64,000 nucleotides of DNA from JAUIAI01 sp041396685 (GTDB lineage: Bacteria; Pseudomonadota; Gammaproteobacteria; Burkholderiales; Burkholderiaceae_E), in NCBI GenBank assembly GCA_041396685.1, contig JAWKYD010000005.1:1-64000 (forward strand). The letters are read 5' to 3'. The position numbers were made by a program, and so were the translations under genes. Positions 18,011-26,057 of the stretch are shown here, one piece after another. Position 1 is the first letter of the stretch, and every line of letters begins with the position of its first letter. Below the pieces are notes generated by a model that ran no database searches, had not been told where the DNA came from, and was given only the letters and a program-made list of their open reading frames with translations.

Positions 18011-18676
18011 GTGACCGACATCGCCGCCCGCCCCTTTCCCTTCGCCCTCGACCGCCGGGCCGTCGCGCTGCTGGTCATCGACATGCAGCGCGACTTCATC
18101 GAACCCGGCGGCTTCGGCGCCAGCCTGGGCAACGACGTGCGACCGCTGCAGGCGATCGTGCCGGTCGTGGCGGCCCTGATCGATGGCTTCCGGCGCGCGC
18201 GCCTGCCGATCGTGCATACCCGCGAGTGCCACCGGGCCGACCTGTCGGACTGCCCGCCCAGCAAGCGCGACCGCGGCGCGCCGACGCTGCGCATCGGCGA
18301 CCCGGGACCGATGGGCCGGCTGCTGATCGCCGGCGAACCGGGCGCCCAGGTCGTGCCCGAACTGGCACCGCGGCCCGGTGAACCGGTCATCGACAAGCCC
18401 GGCAAGGGCGCGTTCACACGCACGCCGCTCGAATTGGTGCTGGCCGACGCCGACATCCGCCAGCTGGTGATCGCCGGCGTCACCACCGAGGTGTGCGTGC
18501 AGACGACCATGCGCGAAGCCAACGACCGCGGCTTCGAGTGCCTGTTGGTCGAGGACGCGACCGAAAGTTACTTCCCGGCATTCAAACAAGCAACGCTCGA
18601 GATGGTGCGGGCACAGGGCGCGATCGTCGGCTGGACGGCCACCGCGTCCCAGGTTCTGGAGGCAATCGATGGCTGA
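18011..18676 (+). CDS. Second isochorismatase-like cysteine hydrolase (biuret/triuret hydrolase-like)
   Basis: 221 residues, GTG start after a GAGGAGG site. The triad Asp24 (VIDMQRDF), Lys129 (VIDKPGKGAF) and Cys162 (GVTTEVCVQTT) is intact, and HTRECHRADLSDCPPSKR and TMREANDRGFECLLVED match the upstream biuret hydrolase, so the two are paralogues. It differs in the C-terminal quarter (SYFPAFKQATLEMVRAQGAIVGW) where BiuH has CCGATDRGNH. Known relatives in this superfamily include triuret hydrolase TrtA and RutB (peroxy)ureidoacrylate amidohydrolase. A second carbamoyl-type amide is the likely substrate; the identity is inference. Confidence 0.82.
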   Translation: MTDIAARPFPFALDRRAVALLVIDMQRDFIEPGGFGASLGNDVRPLQAIVPVVAALIDGFRRARLPIVHTRECHRADLSDCPPSKRDRGAPTLRIGDPGPMGRLLIAGEPGAQVVPELAPRPGEPVIDKPGKGAFTRTPLELVLADADIRQLVIAGVTTEVCVQTTMREANDRGFECLLVEDATESYFPAFKQATLEMVRAQGAIVGWTATASQVLEAIDG

Positions 18677-19037
18677 GGCAACGGTACTACCCGGCATTCT
18701 CGCAGGGGGTTGGAAAGACATGCGGTTCGAGCCGTTTCGCGACGGTATCGAGATCAGCCGGATCGACACCGGCGAGGGCCCGGCCGACGCCCAGGCCGCG
18801 ATTCTGCGTTACGCCCCGGGCGCCCTGGTGCCGCTGCACGGACACACGGGCGCCGAGATGATCATCGTGCTCGAAGGCGAGCAACGCGATGCGCGCGGCA
18901 GCTACCCGGCGGGCACCGTGGTCATCAACCACCCCGGGTCGCGGCACCACGTGAGCGCGCCCGACGGTTGCGTGGTGCTGATCCTCTGGAGCCGGCCGAT
19001 CGCGTTCGTCGACGCCGCCGCGGAGGCGCGGGGATGA
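18669..19037 (+). CDS. Small cupin-domain protein
   Basis: 122 residues, no signal peptide. One ChrR-like cupin barrel: metal-binding motif LVPLHGHTGAEMIIVLEGE with two histidines and a glutamate, then GTVVINHPGSRHHVSAPDG. Start lies eight bases inside the preceding hydrolase gene and its stop overlaps the allophanate hydrolase start (ATGA), so it is tightly coupled to both. Function unknown; a metal-dependent accessory enzyme or a ligand sensor are possible. Confidence 0.82.
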   Translation: MAEATVLPGILAGGWKDMRFEPFRDGIEISRIDTGEGPADAQAAILRYAPGALVPLHGHTGAEMIIVLEGEQRDARGSYPAGTVVINHPGSRHHVSAPDGCVVLILWSRPIAFVDAAAEARG

Positions 19038-20926
19038 GCGTCGACGGCAACGTCCTGCCTTTTACGATCGAGACGCTGCACCAGGCATACGCCGACGGTA
19101 CGACGGCCGCCGAGGTCGTCGACGAGGTGTTCGCGCGCATCGCCCGGGTCGCCGATCCGGGGATCTTCATCGCGTTGCATCCGCGCGCGGCCCTGCACGA
19201 ACAGATCGCCAGCCTCGGTCCGTTCGATCCGGTCGCCAAGCCACTGTGGGGCATCCCGTTCGCGGTCAAGGACAACATCGACGTCGCCGGCCTGCCGACC
19301 ACGGCCGCCTGTCCGGCATTCGCCTATGAACCGCGCGAGGATGCCGCCGCCGTGGCGCTGCTGCGCGCCGCCGGCGCGCTGGTGATCGGCAAGACCAACC
19401 TCGACCAGTTCGCGACCGGCCTGGTCGGCATGCGCACTCCGTATCCGGTGCCGCGCAATGCGCTCGATCCGCGCTGGGTACCCGGCGGCTCGAGTTCCGG
19501 CTCGGCCGTCGCGGTCGCGCACGGCATCGTCAGCTTCTCGCTGGGCACGGATACCGCCGGCTCCGGCCGGGTGCCGGCGGCACTGAACAACCTGGTGGGC
19601 TTGAAGCCGTCGCTCGGTCTGGTGTCGACGCGGGGCGTGGTGCCGGCCTGCCGCACCTTGGATACCGTGTCGATCTTCGCGCTGGCTGTCGGTGACGCGC
19701 GGCGCGTGCTGAGCGCCTGTGCGCGCTTCGATGCGCACGATCCTTTCTCGCGCGCGATGGCATGGACGCCGGAAACACCCGACACGTTCCGTGCCCGCAT
19801 CGGCATCCCGGACGTGGCCGGTCTCGGGCCACTCGACCCGGCCGACCGCGACGCTTTCGACCGCGCCGTGGCCACGCTGCAGGCGGGCGGTGCGCTCGTG
19901 CGGCCGTTCGATCTGACACCATTCCACGCAGTCGCTTCCCTGCTCTATCACGGCGCCTGGGTCGCCGAGCGCCACAGCGTGATCGCCTCTCTGCTGGCCG
20001 ACAACCCGGACGCGGTCCATCCGGTGACGCGAAGCATCGTGTCGCGCGCCGAAGACATCAGCGCCACGGACGCCTTTCGCGATCTATACCGGCTGCGCGA
20101 ACTGGCACGCGAGTGCGCCGACCATCTCGAGGAACTGGACGCGCTCTGCGTGCCGAGCATCCCCGCGCCGCTCACCGTGGCCGACTACGAGGCAGATCCG
20201 GTCGGCTCGAACGATCGCCTCGGCACCTATACGAACTTCGTCAATCTGCTCGATCTCTGCGGCATCGCCGTGCCCGTGCAGGGTTTCTCAGGAGAAAGAC
20301 CGCCGGCGAGCGTGACGATTCTCGCGCGTGCCGGTCAGGATGGGCTGGCTTCGGCGCTCGCCGGCCGGCTGCAGCGAGCGCTCGCGGGCCCCCCCGGCGC
20401 CACCGACTGGAAGCCCCACCATGTGCGGGAGCACTCGGCCGCCTCCCCGGGCGCAGGGGGCGCCGCTCTCGCAGCCCGCGCCACCGGACCGGTCGATGAA
20501 GCGCCCGTCGCCGGGCCGGCCTGCCCGCCGGTCGCAACGGACGAACTCGCGCTCGCGGTGGTCGGCGCCCACATGAGCGGCATGCCTTTGAACGGTGAAC
20601 TGACCGACCGTGGCGGCCGCCTGCTGGTCAGGACCCGGACCGCCGCCGAATACCGGCTGTATGCGCTCGCGGGTGGCCCCCCGCAGCGCCCGGGGCTCGT
20701 TCGCGACGCGGGTGGCGCACCGATCGACATCGAGATCTGGGCCATGCCGCGAAGCGCGATCGGCGATTTCCTCGCCGGTGTGCCCTCGCCGCTAGGACTC
20801 GGTCGCTTGACCCTGTCCGACGGCAGCGAGGTGCCCGGTTTCATCTGCGAGCCACACGGCCTGGCAGGTGCCCGCGAGGTGACGTCGTATGGCGGCTGGC
20901 GCGCCTATCTCGCGAGCCGTGCCTGA
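19034..20926 (+). CDS. atzF: Allophanate hydrolase
   Basis: 630 residues. Converts allophanate to ammonia and CO2, the last step of biuret breakdown. The N-terminal amidase-signature domain (about 1-460) has Lys79 (GIPFAVKDNID), cis-Ser153 (VPGGSSSGSA) and nucleophile Ser177 (GTDTAGSGRVPA), the same 24-residue serine spacing as in Pseudomonas AtzF. The C-terminal domain (about 500-630; GAHMSGMPLNGELTDRGG, PRSAIGDFLAGVPSPLGLG) is the small fold of allophanate hydrolases thought to complete decarboxylation. No urea carboxylase gene is nearby, so the substrate is expected to come from biuret rather than urea. Last gene of the operon. Confidence 0.95.
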   Translation: MSVDGNVLPFTIETLHQAYADGTTAAEVVDEVFARIARVADPGIFIALHPRAALHEQIASLGPFDPVAKPLWGIPFAVKDNIDVAGLPTTAACPAFAYEPREDAAAVALLRAAGALVIGKTNLDQFATGLVGMRTPYPVPRNALDPRWVPGGSSSGSAVAVAHGIVSFSLGTDTAGSGRVPAALNNLVGLKPSLGLVSTRGVVPACRTLDTVSIFALAVGDARRVLSACARFDAHDPFSRAMAWTPETPDTFRARIGIPDVAGLGPLDPADRDAFDRAVATLQAGGALVRPFDLTPFHAVASLLYHGAWVAERHSVIASLLADNPDAVHPVTRSIVSRAEDISATDAFRDLYRLRELARECADHLEELDALCVPSIPAPLTVADYEADPVGSNDRLGTYTNFVNLLDLCGIAVPVQGFSGERPPASVTILARAGQDGLASALAGRLQRALAGPPGATDWKPHHVREHSAASPGAGGAALAARATGPVDEAPVAGPACPPVATDELALAVVGAHMSGMPLNGELTDRGGRLLVRTRTAAEYRLYALAGGPPQRPGLVRDAGGAPIDIEIWAMPRSAIGDFLAGVPSPLGLGRLTLSDGSEVPGFICEPHGLAGAREVTSYGGWRAYLASRA

Positions 20927-20975
20927 ACACGGCACGGTACGAGAAAAACGAAAAGCGCGCGCCACGGAAATGACG

Positions 20976-21012
20976 ACGGCCACCGCGGCCGTGGTCGCTG
21001 CAGCCTGGCAGC
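20976..21012. terminator. Two small hairpins in the convergent gap after atzF
   Basis: ACGGCC at 20976-20981 pairs with GGCCGT at 20987-20992, and GCTGC at 20997-21001 pairs with GCAGC at 21008-21012. They lie between the ends of two convergent genes. Without a T-run a role in intrinsic termination is only possible. Confidence 0.3.
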
Positions 21013-21031
21013 GGCGGCGTCCCACAGCCAT

Positions 21032-21949
21032 TCACCCGCCACGGTCGACCGCGACGGCGAACGAATCATCACAGCACTCGTCGTAGTCGAAGTCGCGCGT
21101 GATGCCCGTCAGCGCGGCCGAGTGACGCATCATCGCATTCGTGACCGTGAAGGCCTGGCGGTCGATGGCAGTGTCGCGCGTCCACGTGCCCAGCGACTTG
21201 TAGCCGGCCACCGCATCCAACAGCACGCCTTGATCGACGTTGGCGAACCACGGCGCGATCGCATCGCGGATCTCGCGCGGGTCGGCATCGTCGATCCACC
21301 GCCGCGCCGCGCGATAGGCGAGCATGAACGCACGTACCGTGTCGGGCCGTTCGTCGAGCGTGCGCCGCCCGCAGGCGATCGAGCTGAACGCGATCGGACC
21401 GATCGCCGGACCGAACTGAGCGACCAGATGGCCCTTGCCCTGACCGACGAGCGAACGCGCCATCGGGTCTTGCAACTGGACGTAATCGCCACGGCCGTTC
21501 GCGAATGCCTCTGCCGCCGCGGCCATGCCGTCCAAGCCCTCGACGAGGGCCACCCGGGCCGCGTCGACACCCTGGCGGTGCAAGGCATAGCGCAGACAGG
21601 CCTCCGGTTGCACGGCGAAACTGGCCGGCACGACCGTGCGCCCCTCGAGCTTGCGCCACTCGAATGCCGGATCGGGCTCTCGACCGATCAGCAGGAAACC
21701 GTCACGCTCGTTGATCGAGGCGATGTGCACCGGGGTGTCGGCAATACCCTTGGAGATCTCGACCATCGCCGCCGAGGGCGCGTGCTGGGCGAAGTCCAGC
21801 GACCCTTCGCGCAGCATCGTGCTGGGATTCTGATCGGTGCGAAAGATCAGGTCGGCCTCGACCCCGGCGGCCGGCAGGAAGCGCGCGGCCGTCAACAGGG
21901 CCGGCGTGTAGAACGCCGAACGGATCGAGAGAATCTTCAAGGCTGGCAT
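21032..21949 (-). CDS. ABC-type substrate-binding protein, NMT1/THI5-like
   Basis: 305 residues with the NMT1/SsuA-like fold pattern: an early strand (KILSIRSAFYTPALLTAARFLPAAG as two pieces), EGSLDFAQHAPSAAM, and YVQLQDPMARSLV. Relatives bind nitrate, sulfonates or pyrimidine precursors. No signal peptide or lipobox is visible after the ATG at 21949, and the upstream extension does not supply one. No permease or ATPase genes adjoin it. It may be an orphan receptor or a cytoplasmic protein that reuses the fold. Confidence 0.75.
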   Translation of the reverse strand: MPALKILSIRSAFYTPALLTAARFLPAAGVEADLIFRTDQNPSTMLREGSLDFAQHAPSAAMVEISKGIADTPVHIASINERDGFLLIGREPDPAFEWRKLEGRTVVPASFAVQPEACLRYALHRQGVDAARVALVEGLDGMAAAAEAFANGRGDYVQLQDPMARSLVGQGKGHLVAQFGPAIGPIAFSSIACGRRTLDERPDTVRAFMLAYRAARRWIDDADPREIRDAIAPWFANVDQGVLLDAVAGYKSLGTWTRDTAIDRQAFTVTNAMMRHSAALTGITRDFDYDECCDDSFAVAVDRGG

Positions 21950-22030
21950 CTCGTGACCTCGCTCCTTCGATGCGTCGATCGAACGGGCCGGCGTCGCGAG
22001 GCGCGCCCGTGCGGGCCGCTCGCGCATCGA

Positions 22031-22639
22031 TCAGGGCCGATGCGCCGCCCAATGCTGGCGCGCGACCAGAGCCTCTTCGTGCTGATCGAAGTGCCAATCG
22101 CGCGGCTCGTCGATCTCGTAGAAACCCGGCTCCAGGGTTTCGATCGACCCGGACAGGGTACCACCCGTGCGCGTGCAGGCATAAAGCAGGTGGAAGCTGG
22201 TATGCGGCGAACCGAACTCACCTGGCAGGCGGGTACGGATGCGGATCAGATCGCCGACGGCGACTTCGAGCCCGGTCTCCTCGACCACCTCCTTGGCACA
22301 CGACTGCTCCGGCGTCAGGCCCACGTCCGCCCAGCCGCCGGGCAGACACCAGGTGCCGTCCTGCGTGCGCTGCACGAGCAACAGGCGGCCCCGATCGTCG
22401 AATACCGCTGCCGAGACACCGACCTTCGGGGTTGCGTAGCCGAGTTCGGCGCGCAGGCGCTGACTGACCTGGCGGGCGGTGAGGTCACCGAGCGCCGCGT
22501 ACTCCCGGCTGGCCAGCGCCAGCAGCTGCTCGTAGCGGATCCGGTCGAACGGCGCGCGCGAGTAGCCCAGGCCGGTCTGCGCAATCGCACGAAGCTCCTC
22601 GAGCAGATCGAGGATGTGCGGTGGTGTGGGGACGGTCAT
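22031..22639 (-). CDS. Nudix hydrolase with N-terminal helical domain
   Basis: 202 residues. The first 60 residues form an extra helical domain found in one Nudix subgroup (ILDLLEELRAIAQTGL, YEQLLALA). The Nudix fold follows; its box reads GGWADVGLTPEQSCAKEVVEETG, here noted as GGWADVG then KEVVEETG, with lysine in place of the usual arginine before EVVEE. Such proteins cleave nucleoside diphosphate-linked compounds; ADP-ribose pyrophosphatase-like activity is possible. The start overlaps the stop of the upstream PaiB-like gene (ATGA), so the two are coupled. Confidence 0.87.
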   Translation of the reverse strand: MTVPTPPHILDLLEELRAIAQTGLGYSRAPFDRIRYEQLLALASREYAALGDLTARQVSQRLRAELGYATPKVGVSAAVFDDRGRLLLVQRTQDGTWCLPGGWADVGLTPEQSCAKEVVEETGLEVAVGDLIRIRTRLPGEFGSPHTSFHLLYACTRTGGTLSGSIETLEPGFYEIDEPRDWHFDQHEEALVARQHWAAHRP

Positions 22640-23277
22640 CGGCGATCGTTGGTGGGAGCGGCCCGCCGGATCGCATCGGCCATGGCGTGGTCTCCCTCGC
22701 GCTCGAGCCCGGCGACCAACGAGGCGCGATTGCCAGCCGGCTGGTTCTGCGAGAGCTTGGCCTTGACCGTCACGTTCAGCACGGCGAGGCGCAGGCCGAC
22801 GATCCCGGCCAGCCGCTTTTCGATGTAGGCGGCCGGCGCGTCGTGCACCGCCCAGGGCTGCGCGCGCGGCCGTTCGAAGCGTTCGGTCAACGCGGTCACG
22901 ATGGCGAGCTTGCCATCGGCGTCATCGATGCACCGGACGCCGACCTGCACGTGGGCGAGCGCGTAGTTCCAGGTGGGCACGACCTGGCCATCGCTCGCCT
23001 TGCTCGCATACCAGGACGGCGAAATGTAGCGCTGCTCGCCTTGGAACACGACCAGCGCCCGGCCGGCCGCCGAAAGGCGCCGCCAGAGTGGGTTGGCGCG
23101 GGCCACGTGACCGATCAGGCTGGTCAGTCCGGCGCTGGCCGGGTCGCGGATCACCGGCAGATGATCGACCAGCAGGCCTTCGGCATCGCTCAGCGCGACG
23201 GTCGCGAACGGATGGTCGTCGACCAGCGCGATCGCGAACGCGGGATCTTCGGAGGCAAAGTGAGACGGCAGATACAT
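22636..23277 (-). CDS. PaiB-like FMN-binding family protein
   Basis: 213 residues. MYLPSHFASED at the start, HVARANPLWRRL, ALVVFQGEQRYISPSWYASK and VPTWNYALAHVQ are the conserved segments of the PaiB/FMN-binding split-barrel family annotated as negative transcriptional regulators. Whether it binds DNA is unclear for the family; a flavin- or haem-linked enzyme is equally plausible. The ATG at 23277 is used because the family begins at this MYxP motif. It overlaps the Nudix gene. Confidence 0.88.
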   Translation of the reverse strand: MYLPSHFASEDPAFAIALVDDHPFATVALSDAEGLLVDHLPVIRDPASAGLTSLIGHVARANPLWRRLSAAGRALVVFQGEQRYISPSWYASKASDGQVVPTWNYALAHVQVGVRCIDDADGKLAIVTALTERFERPRAQPWAVHDAPAAYIEKRLAGIVGLRLAVLNVTVKAKLSQNQPAGNRASLVAGLEREGDHAMADAIRRAAPTNDRR

Positions 23278-23422
23278 GATCGATGGCGGCTGGCGGCGAA
23301 GCGGCGGCGGACCGGGCATGCCAACGGATCGGCACACCGTCGAAAACACATCGACACGCAGTGTAGCGGCATGCGCCAGAGAACCCGCGCGCGGCTGATC
23401 GGCAGCCGCGCGCGATCCCGCC

Positions 23423-23731
23423 TCAGCCCCAGATCGCGCGCATCGCGGCCACCACGGCCATGCCGCCGGCCATCGCGAAGATGAGATTGACGCGCCGCGC
23501 GGCCAGGACGAACGTGACCACGGCGCCCAGCACCTGCTCGACTTCACCACCGAAGATCGTCGGCACCGCGATCGACAGCAGCAAGGTCGCCGGCAGATGG
23601 TCGAGGAAGCGGCGCCAGAACGGCGTACTCGGCACGAAGCGGCCCAGGTACACGCCGCCCACACGGGTGGCCAGCGTCACCAGCCCCATCGTGGCGATCG
23701 CCAGCCATACGAACGGTTCATCGTGAATCAC
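23423..23731 (-). CDS. azlD: Branched-chain amino acid exporter small subunit (AzlD-like)
   Basis: 102 residues, three or four hydrophobic segments (WLAIATMGLVTLATRVGG, LLLSIAVPTIFGG, LIFAMAGGMAVVAAM). AzlD proteins form an inner-membrane exporter with AzlC. The GTG at 23731 is chosen; it overlaps the last 14 bases of azlC, as usual for this pair. An ATG ten codons upstream lies further inside azlC and is less likely. Confidence 0.88.
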   Translation of the reverse strand: MIHDEPFVWLAIATMGLVTLATRVGGVYLGRFVPSTPFWRRFLDHLPATLLLSIAVPTIFGGEVEQVLGAVVTFVLAARRVNLIFAMAGGMAVVAAMRAIWG

Positions 23732-24401
23732 GCCAGGCTCCGGTGAGCGCGCCGGCCACACCGCCGGCGATCAGATAGGTGCTGCCGGGCAACCAACGCC
23801 AGCAGACGGCCGCCACCGCCAGGGTCACCGCCCACGGCATCAGACTCGCACGGCCCGCGAAGCGACCACCGGCCAGGCCGATCAGGGCAGCGGTGATCGC
23901 GAAGTCGAGTGCCCAGACGCGGGAGTCTTCGAGCGGAACCGGCACGAACCAGCCGATCATCGAACCCATGACCCAGCCGGTGTAGATCGTGACGCTCGAC
24001 GAGAACAGGTAGCCGAGACCGACATCGCCGCGCTGCAGGCGCGGCAGACTCAGTGCCCAGCTCATGTCGGTGAGAAAGAACATCATGCCAAAGCGCGTGC
24101 CCGTGCCGCATTCGCGCAGATACGGCCACAGCGTGACACCCTGCAGAAGGTAACGCGAGTTGACCGCGAACACGGCCACCAACAGAGCCGCGAGACTGGT
24201 GCCTGCCGCAAGCCTGTCGAGCGCCACGAACTGGGCCGTCCCGGAGAACACGTAGCCGCTCATCAGGAAGGTCTGCAGCAGGCTGAAGACCGGCTGCGCG
24301 AGCAGGCCGAACACCAACCCCCAGGGCATGGCGCTGGCTGCCATCGGCAAGGCATCGCGAAAGCCGCGCAGCAGATCGCCGCGCCGGAATCGAACGGACA
24401 T
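23718..24401 (-). CDS. azlC: Branched-chain amino acid exporter large subunit (AzlC-like)
   Basis: 227 residues with six to seven membrane segments. GFRDALPMAASAMPWGLVFG, GTAQFVALDRLAAG, AVNSRYLLQGVTLWPYL and FFLTDMSWAL are characteristic of AzlC. Together with AzlD it exports branched-chain amino acids or analogues across the inner membrane. No regulator is adjacent. The ATG at 24401 fits the family start; ten more codons are open upstream. Confidence 0.92.
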   Translation of the reverse strand: MSVRFRRGDLLRGFRDALPMAASAMPWGLVFGLLAQPVFSLLQTFLMSGYVFSGTAQFVALDRLAAGTSLAALLVAVFAVNSRYLLQGVTLWPYLRECGTGTRFGMMFFLTDMSWALSLPRLQRGDVGLGYLFSSSVTIYTGWVMGSMIGWFVPVPLEDSRVWALDFAITAALIGLAGGRFAGRASLMPWAVTLAVAAVCWRWLPGSTYLIAGGVAGALTGAWRDSR

Positions 24402-24523
24402 GTCGGACGCTTGGTTCGATGATGCGCGCACCGGGTGCGCGCATCCCCATATGGGAGGGGCGAGGGCCGAAGTGTCTCACGAGCGGCTAAGATAGGAGCC
24501 GCCGCTGCAACCGGGAGAATGCC

Positions 24524-26029
24524 GTGATCGATCCGTTCCTGAGCGCCACCGACATGTTGGCCGCCCTGCGCATACGCGAGCTCTCGGCCGTCGAGTTGCT
24601 GGAGTTTCACGTCCAACGCATCGTGCGCTACGACGGCGCGCTCAATGCCGTCGTGGTGCGCGACTTCGATCGCGCGCGCCAACACGCGCTGCGTGCGGAC
24701 AATCAGGCGGCCCAGGGCAAGCCTCCGCCGTTGCTCGGCCTGCCCATGACCATCAAGGAATCGATCAACGTCGAGGGCCTGCATACCTGCTGCGGTATGG
24801 AGGCAGCACGCGATTTCGTGTCCGCGCACAGCGGACGCAATGCCGAGCGCCTCAGGCAGGCCGGCGCGGTGATCTTCGGCAAGACCAATGTGCCGGTCGA
24901 ACTGGCCGACTGGCAGGCGGCCAACCCGGTCTACGGCCGAACCAAGAACCCCTACGATGCGTCGCGCACCCCCGGCGGCAGTTCGGGCGGCTCGGCCGCC
25001 GCGCTGGCCGCCGGCCTGACACCCCTGGAACTGGGCAGCGACATCGGCGGCTCGATCCGCGTTCCGGCCACGTTCTGCGGTGTGTTCGGTCATCGTCCCT
25101 CTGAAACCGCGCTGGCCAAGAGCGGCCAGTTCCCCTTTCCGCCGGCCCCGAATCCCTATGCCATCCTCGGCGTGCAGGGCCCGATGGCCCGCCATGCGAG
25201 CGACCTCCGTCTGGCGATGTCGGTGCTGGCCGGTGCCGACATCGGCGAAGACCGCGCCTGGCGTCTGGAACTGCCCGAACCCCGACACACGCGGTTGGCC
25301 GATTTCCGCATCGCGGCCGTCCCCCTGCCCCCGTGGGCGGCGATCGACCCCGAGGTGGTCGCCGCCTACCAGGCGTTGCTCGAGTCGATCCGCGCAACCG
25401 GCGTCGAGGTCGTCGAGGCCCAACCCGATGAACTCGGCGACTGGCGCGGGTTCTTCTCCCTCTATTGCCGAATGCTCGGCGCCATGCTCGGGGCGCGCAC
25501 ACCGGCCGACGAGCGCGCGCGCCGCCGCCAGGCGATGGCCGCGGCCGATCACCCCATCGCACACGACCTGCACGTCGGCATGGGCGCCAGCCTGGCCGAT
25601 GCCTTCGGCTGGGTCTCGGAGCGCGAAAAGCATCGCGCCCACTGGCGAAGCTTCTTCGAGGCGCACGACGTGTTGCTCGCCCCGAGCTTCGCGCAGCCGG
25701 CTTTCGAGCATATCGCGATGGACGGTCCGGCGTTGTCCACCGAGGCCGCACGCACGATCATCATCGCCGATCGCGAGGTGCCTTATCTCGAGCAGTTGTT
25801 CTTCCCCGCGATGCCGATTCTCACCGGCCAGCCTGCAACGGCGTTCCCGGTGGCTCCCGGCCCCTCCGGTCTGCCCCTGGGCCTGCAGGTGATCGGCCCC
25901 TATCTCGAAGACCTGACACCGATCGCGTTCTGCGAGGCGCTGCAGGCCGAAGGCCTGAGCCGGTTCGTGCCGCCGGCCGATTTCCCAGCAGTGGCCGACG
26001 AGCGCTGGGCCGGCGCACGCGGCGAATGA
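24524..26029 (+). CDS. Amidase (amidase-signature family)
   Basis: 501 residues, GTG start with a GGGAG site. The Ser-cisSer-Lys triad is Lys78 (PMTIKESINVEG), Ser153 (TPGGSSGGSAAA) and Ser177 (GSDIGGSIRVPA). The C-terminal end has GLPLGLQVIGPYLEDL, typical of the family. The substrate cannot be read from the sequence; it is not close enough to AtzF to suggest allophanate and lacks the AtzF C-terminal domain. It is followed 28 bp later by an EEP-family gene on the same strand. Confidence 0.9.
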   Translation: MIDPFLSATDMLAALRIRELSAVELLEFHVQRIVRYDGALNAVVVRDFDRARQHALRADNQAAQGKPPPLLGLPMTIKESINVEGLHTCCGMEAARDFVSAHSGRNAERLRQAGAVIFGKTNVPVELADWQAANPVYGRTKNPYDASRTPGGSSGGSAAALAAGLTPLELGSDIGGSIRVPATFCGVFGHRPSETALAKSGQFPFPPAPNPYAILGVQGPMARHASDLRLAMSVLAGADIGEDRAWRLELPEPRHTRLADFRIAAVPLPPWAAIDPEVVAAYQALLESIRATGVEVVEAQPDELGDWRGFFSLYCRMLGAMLGARTPADERARRRQAMAAADHPIAHDLHVGMGASLADAFGWVSEREKHRAHWRSFFEAHDVLLAPSFAQPAFEHIAMDGPALSTEAARTIIIADREVPYLEQLFFPAMPILTGQPATAFPVAPGPSGLPLGLQVIGPYLEDLTPIAFCEALQAEGLSRFVPPADFPAVADERWAGARGE

Positions 26030-26057
26030 CCGGATCCGCGCCGCACGAAATCGTCCG

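Noticed and set aside
24263..25711. 482-codon minus-strand frame opposite the amidase gene
   Set aside because: It crosses the amidase and azlC without family-like residues, while both of those genes have clear catalytic or membrane motifs.
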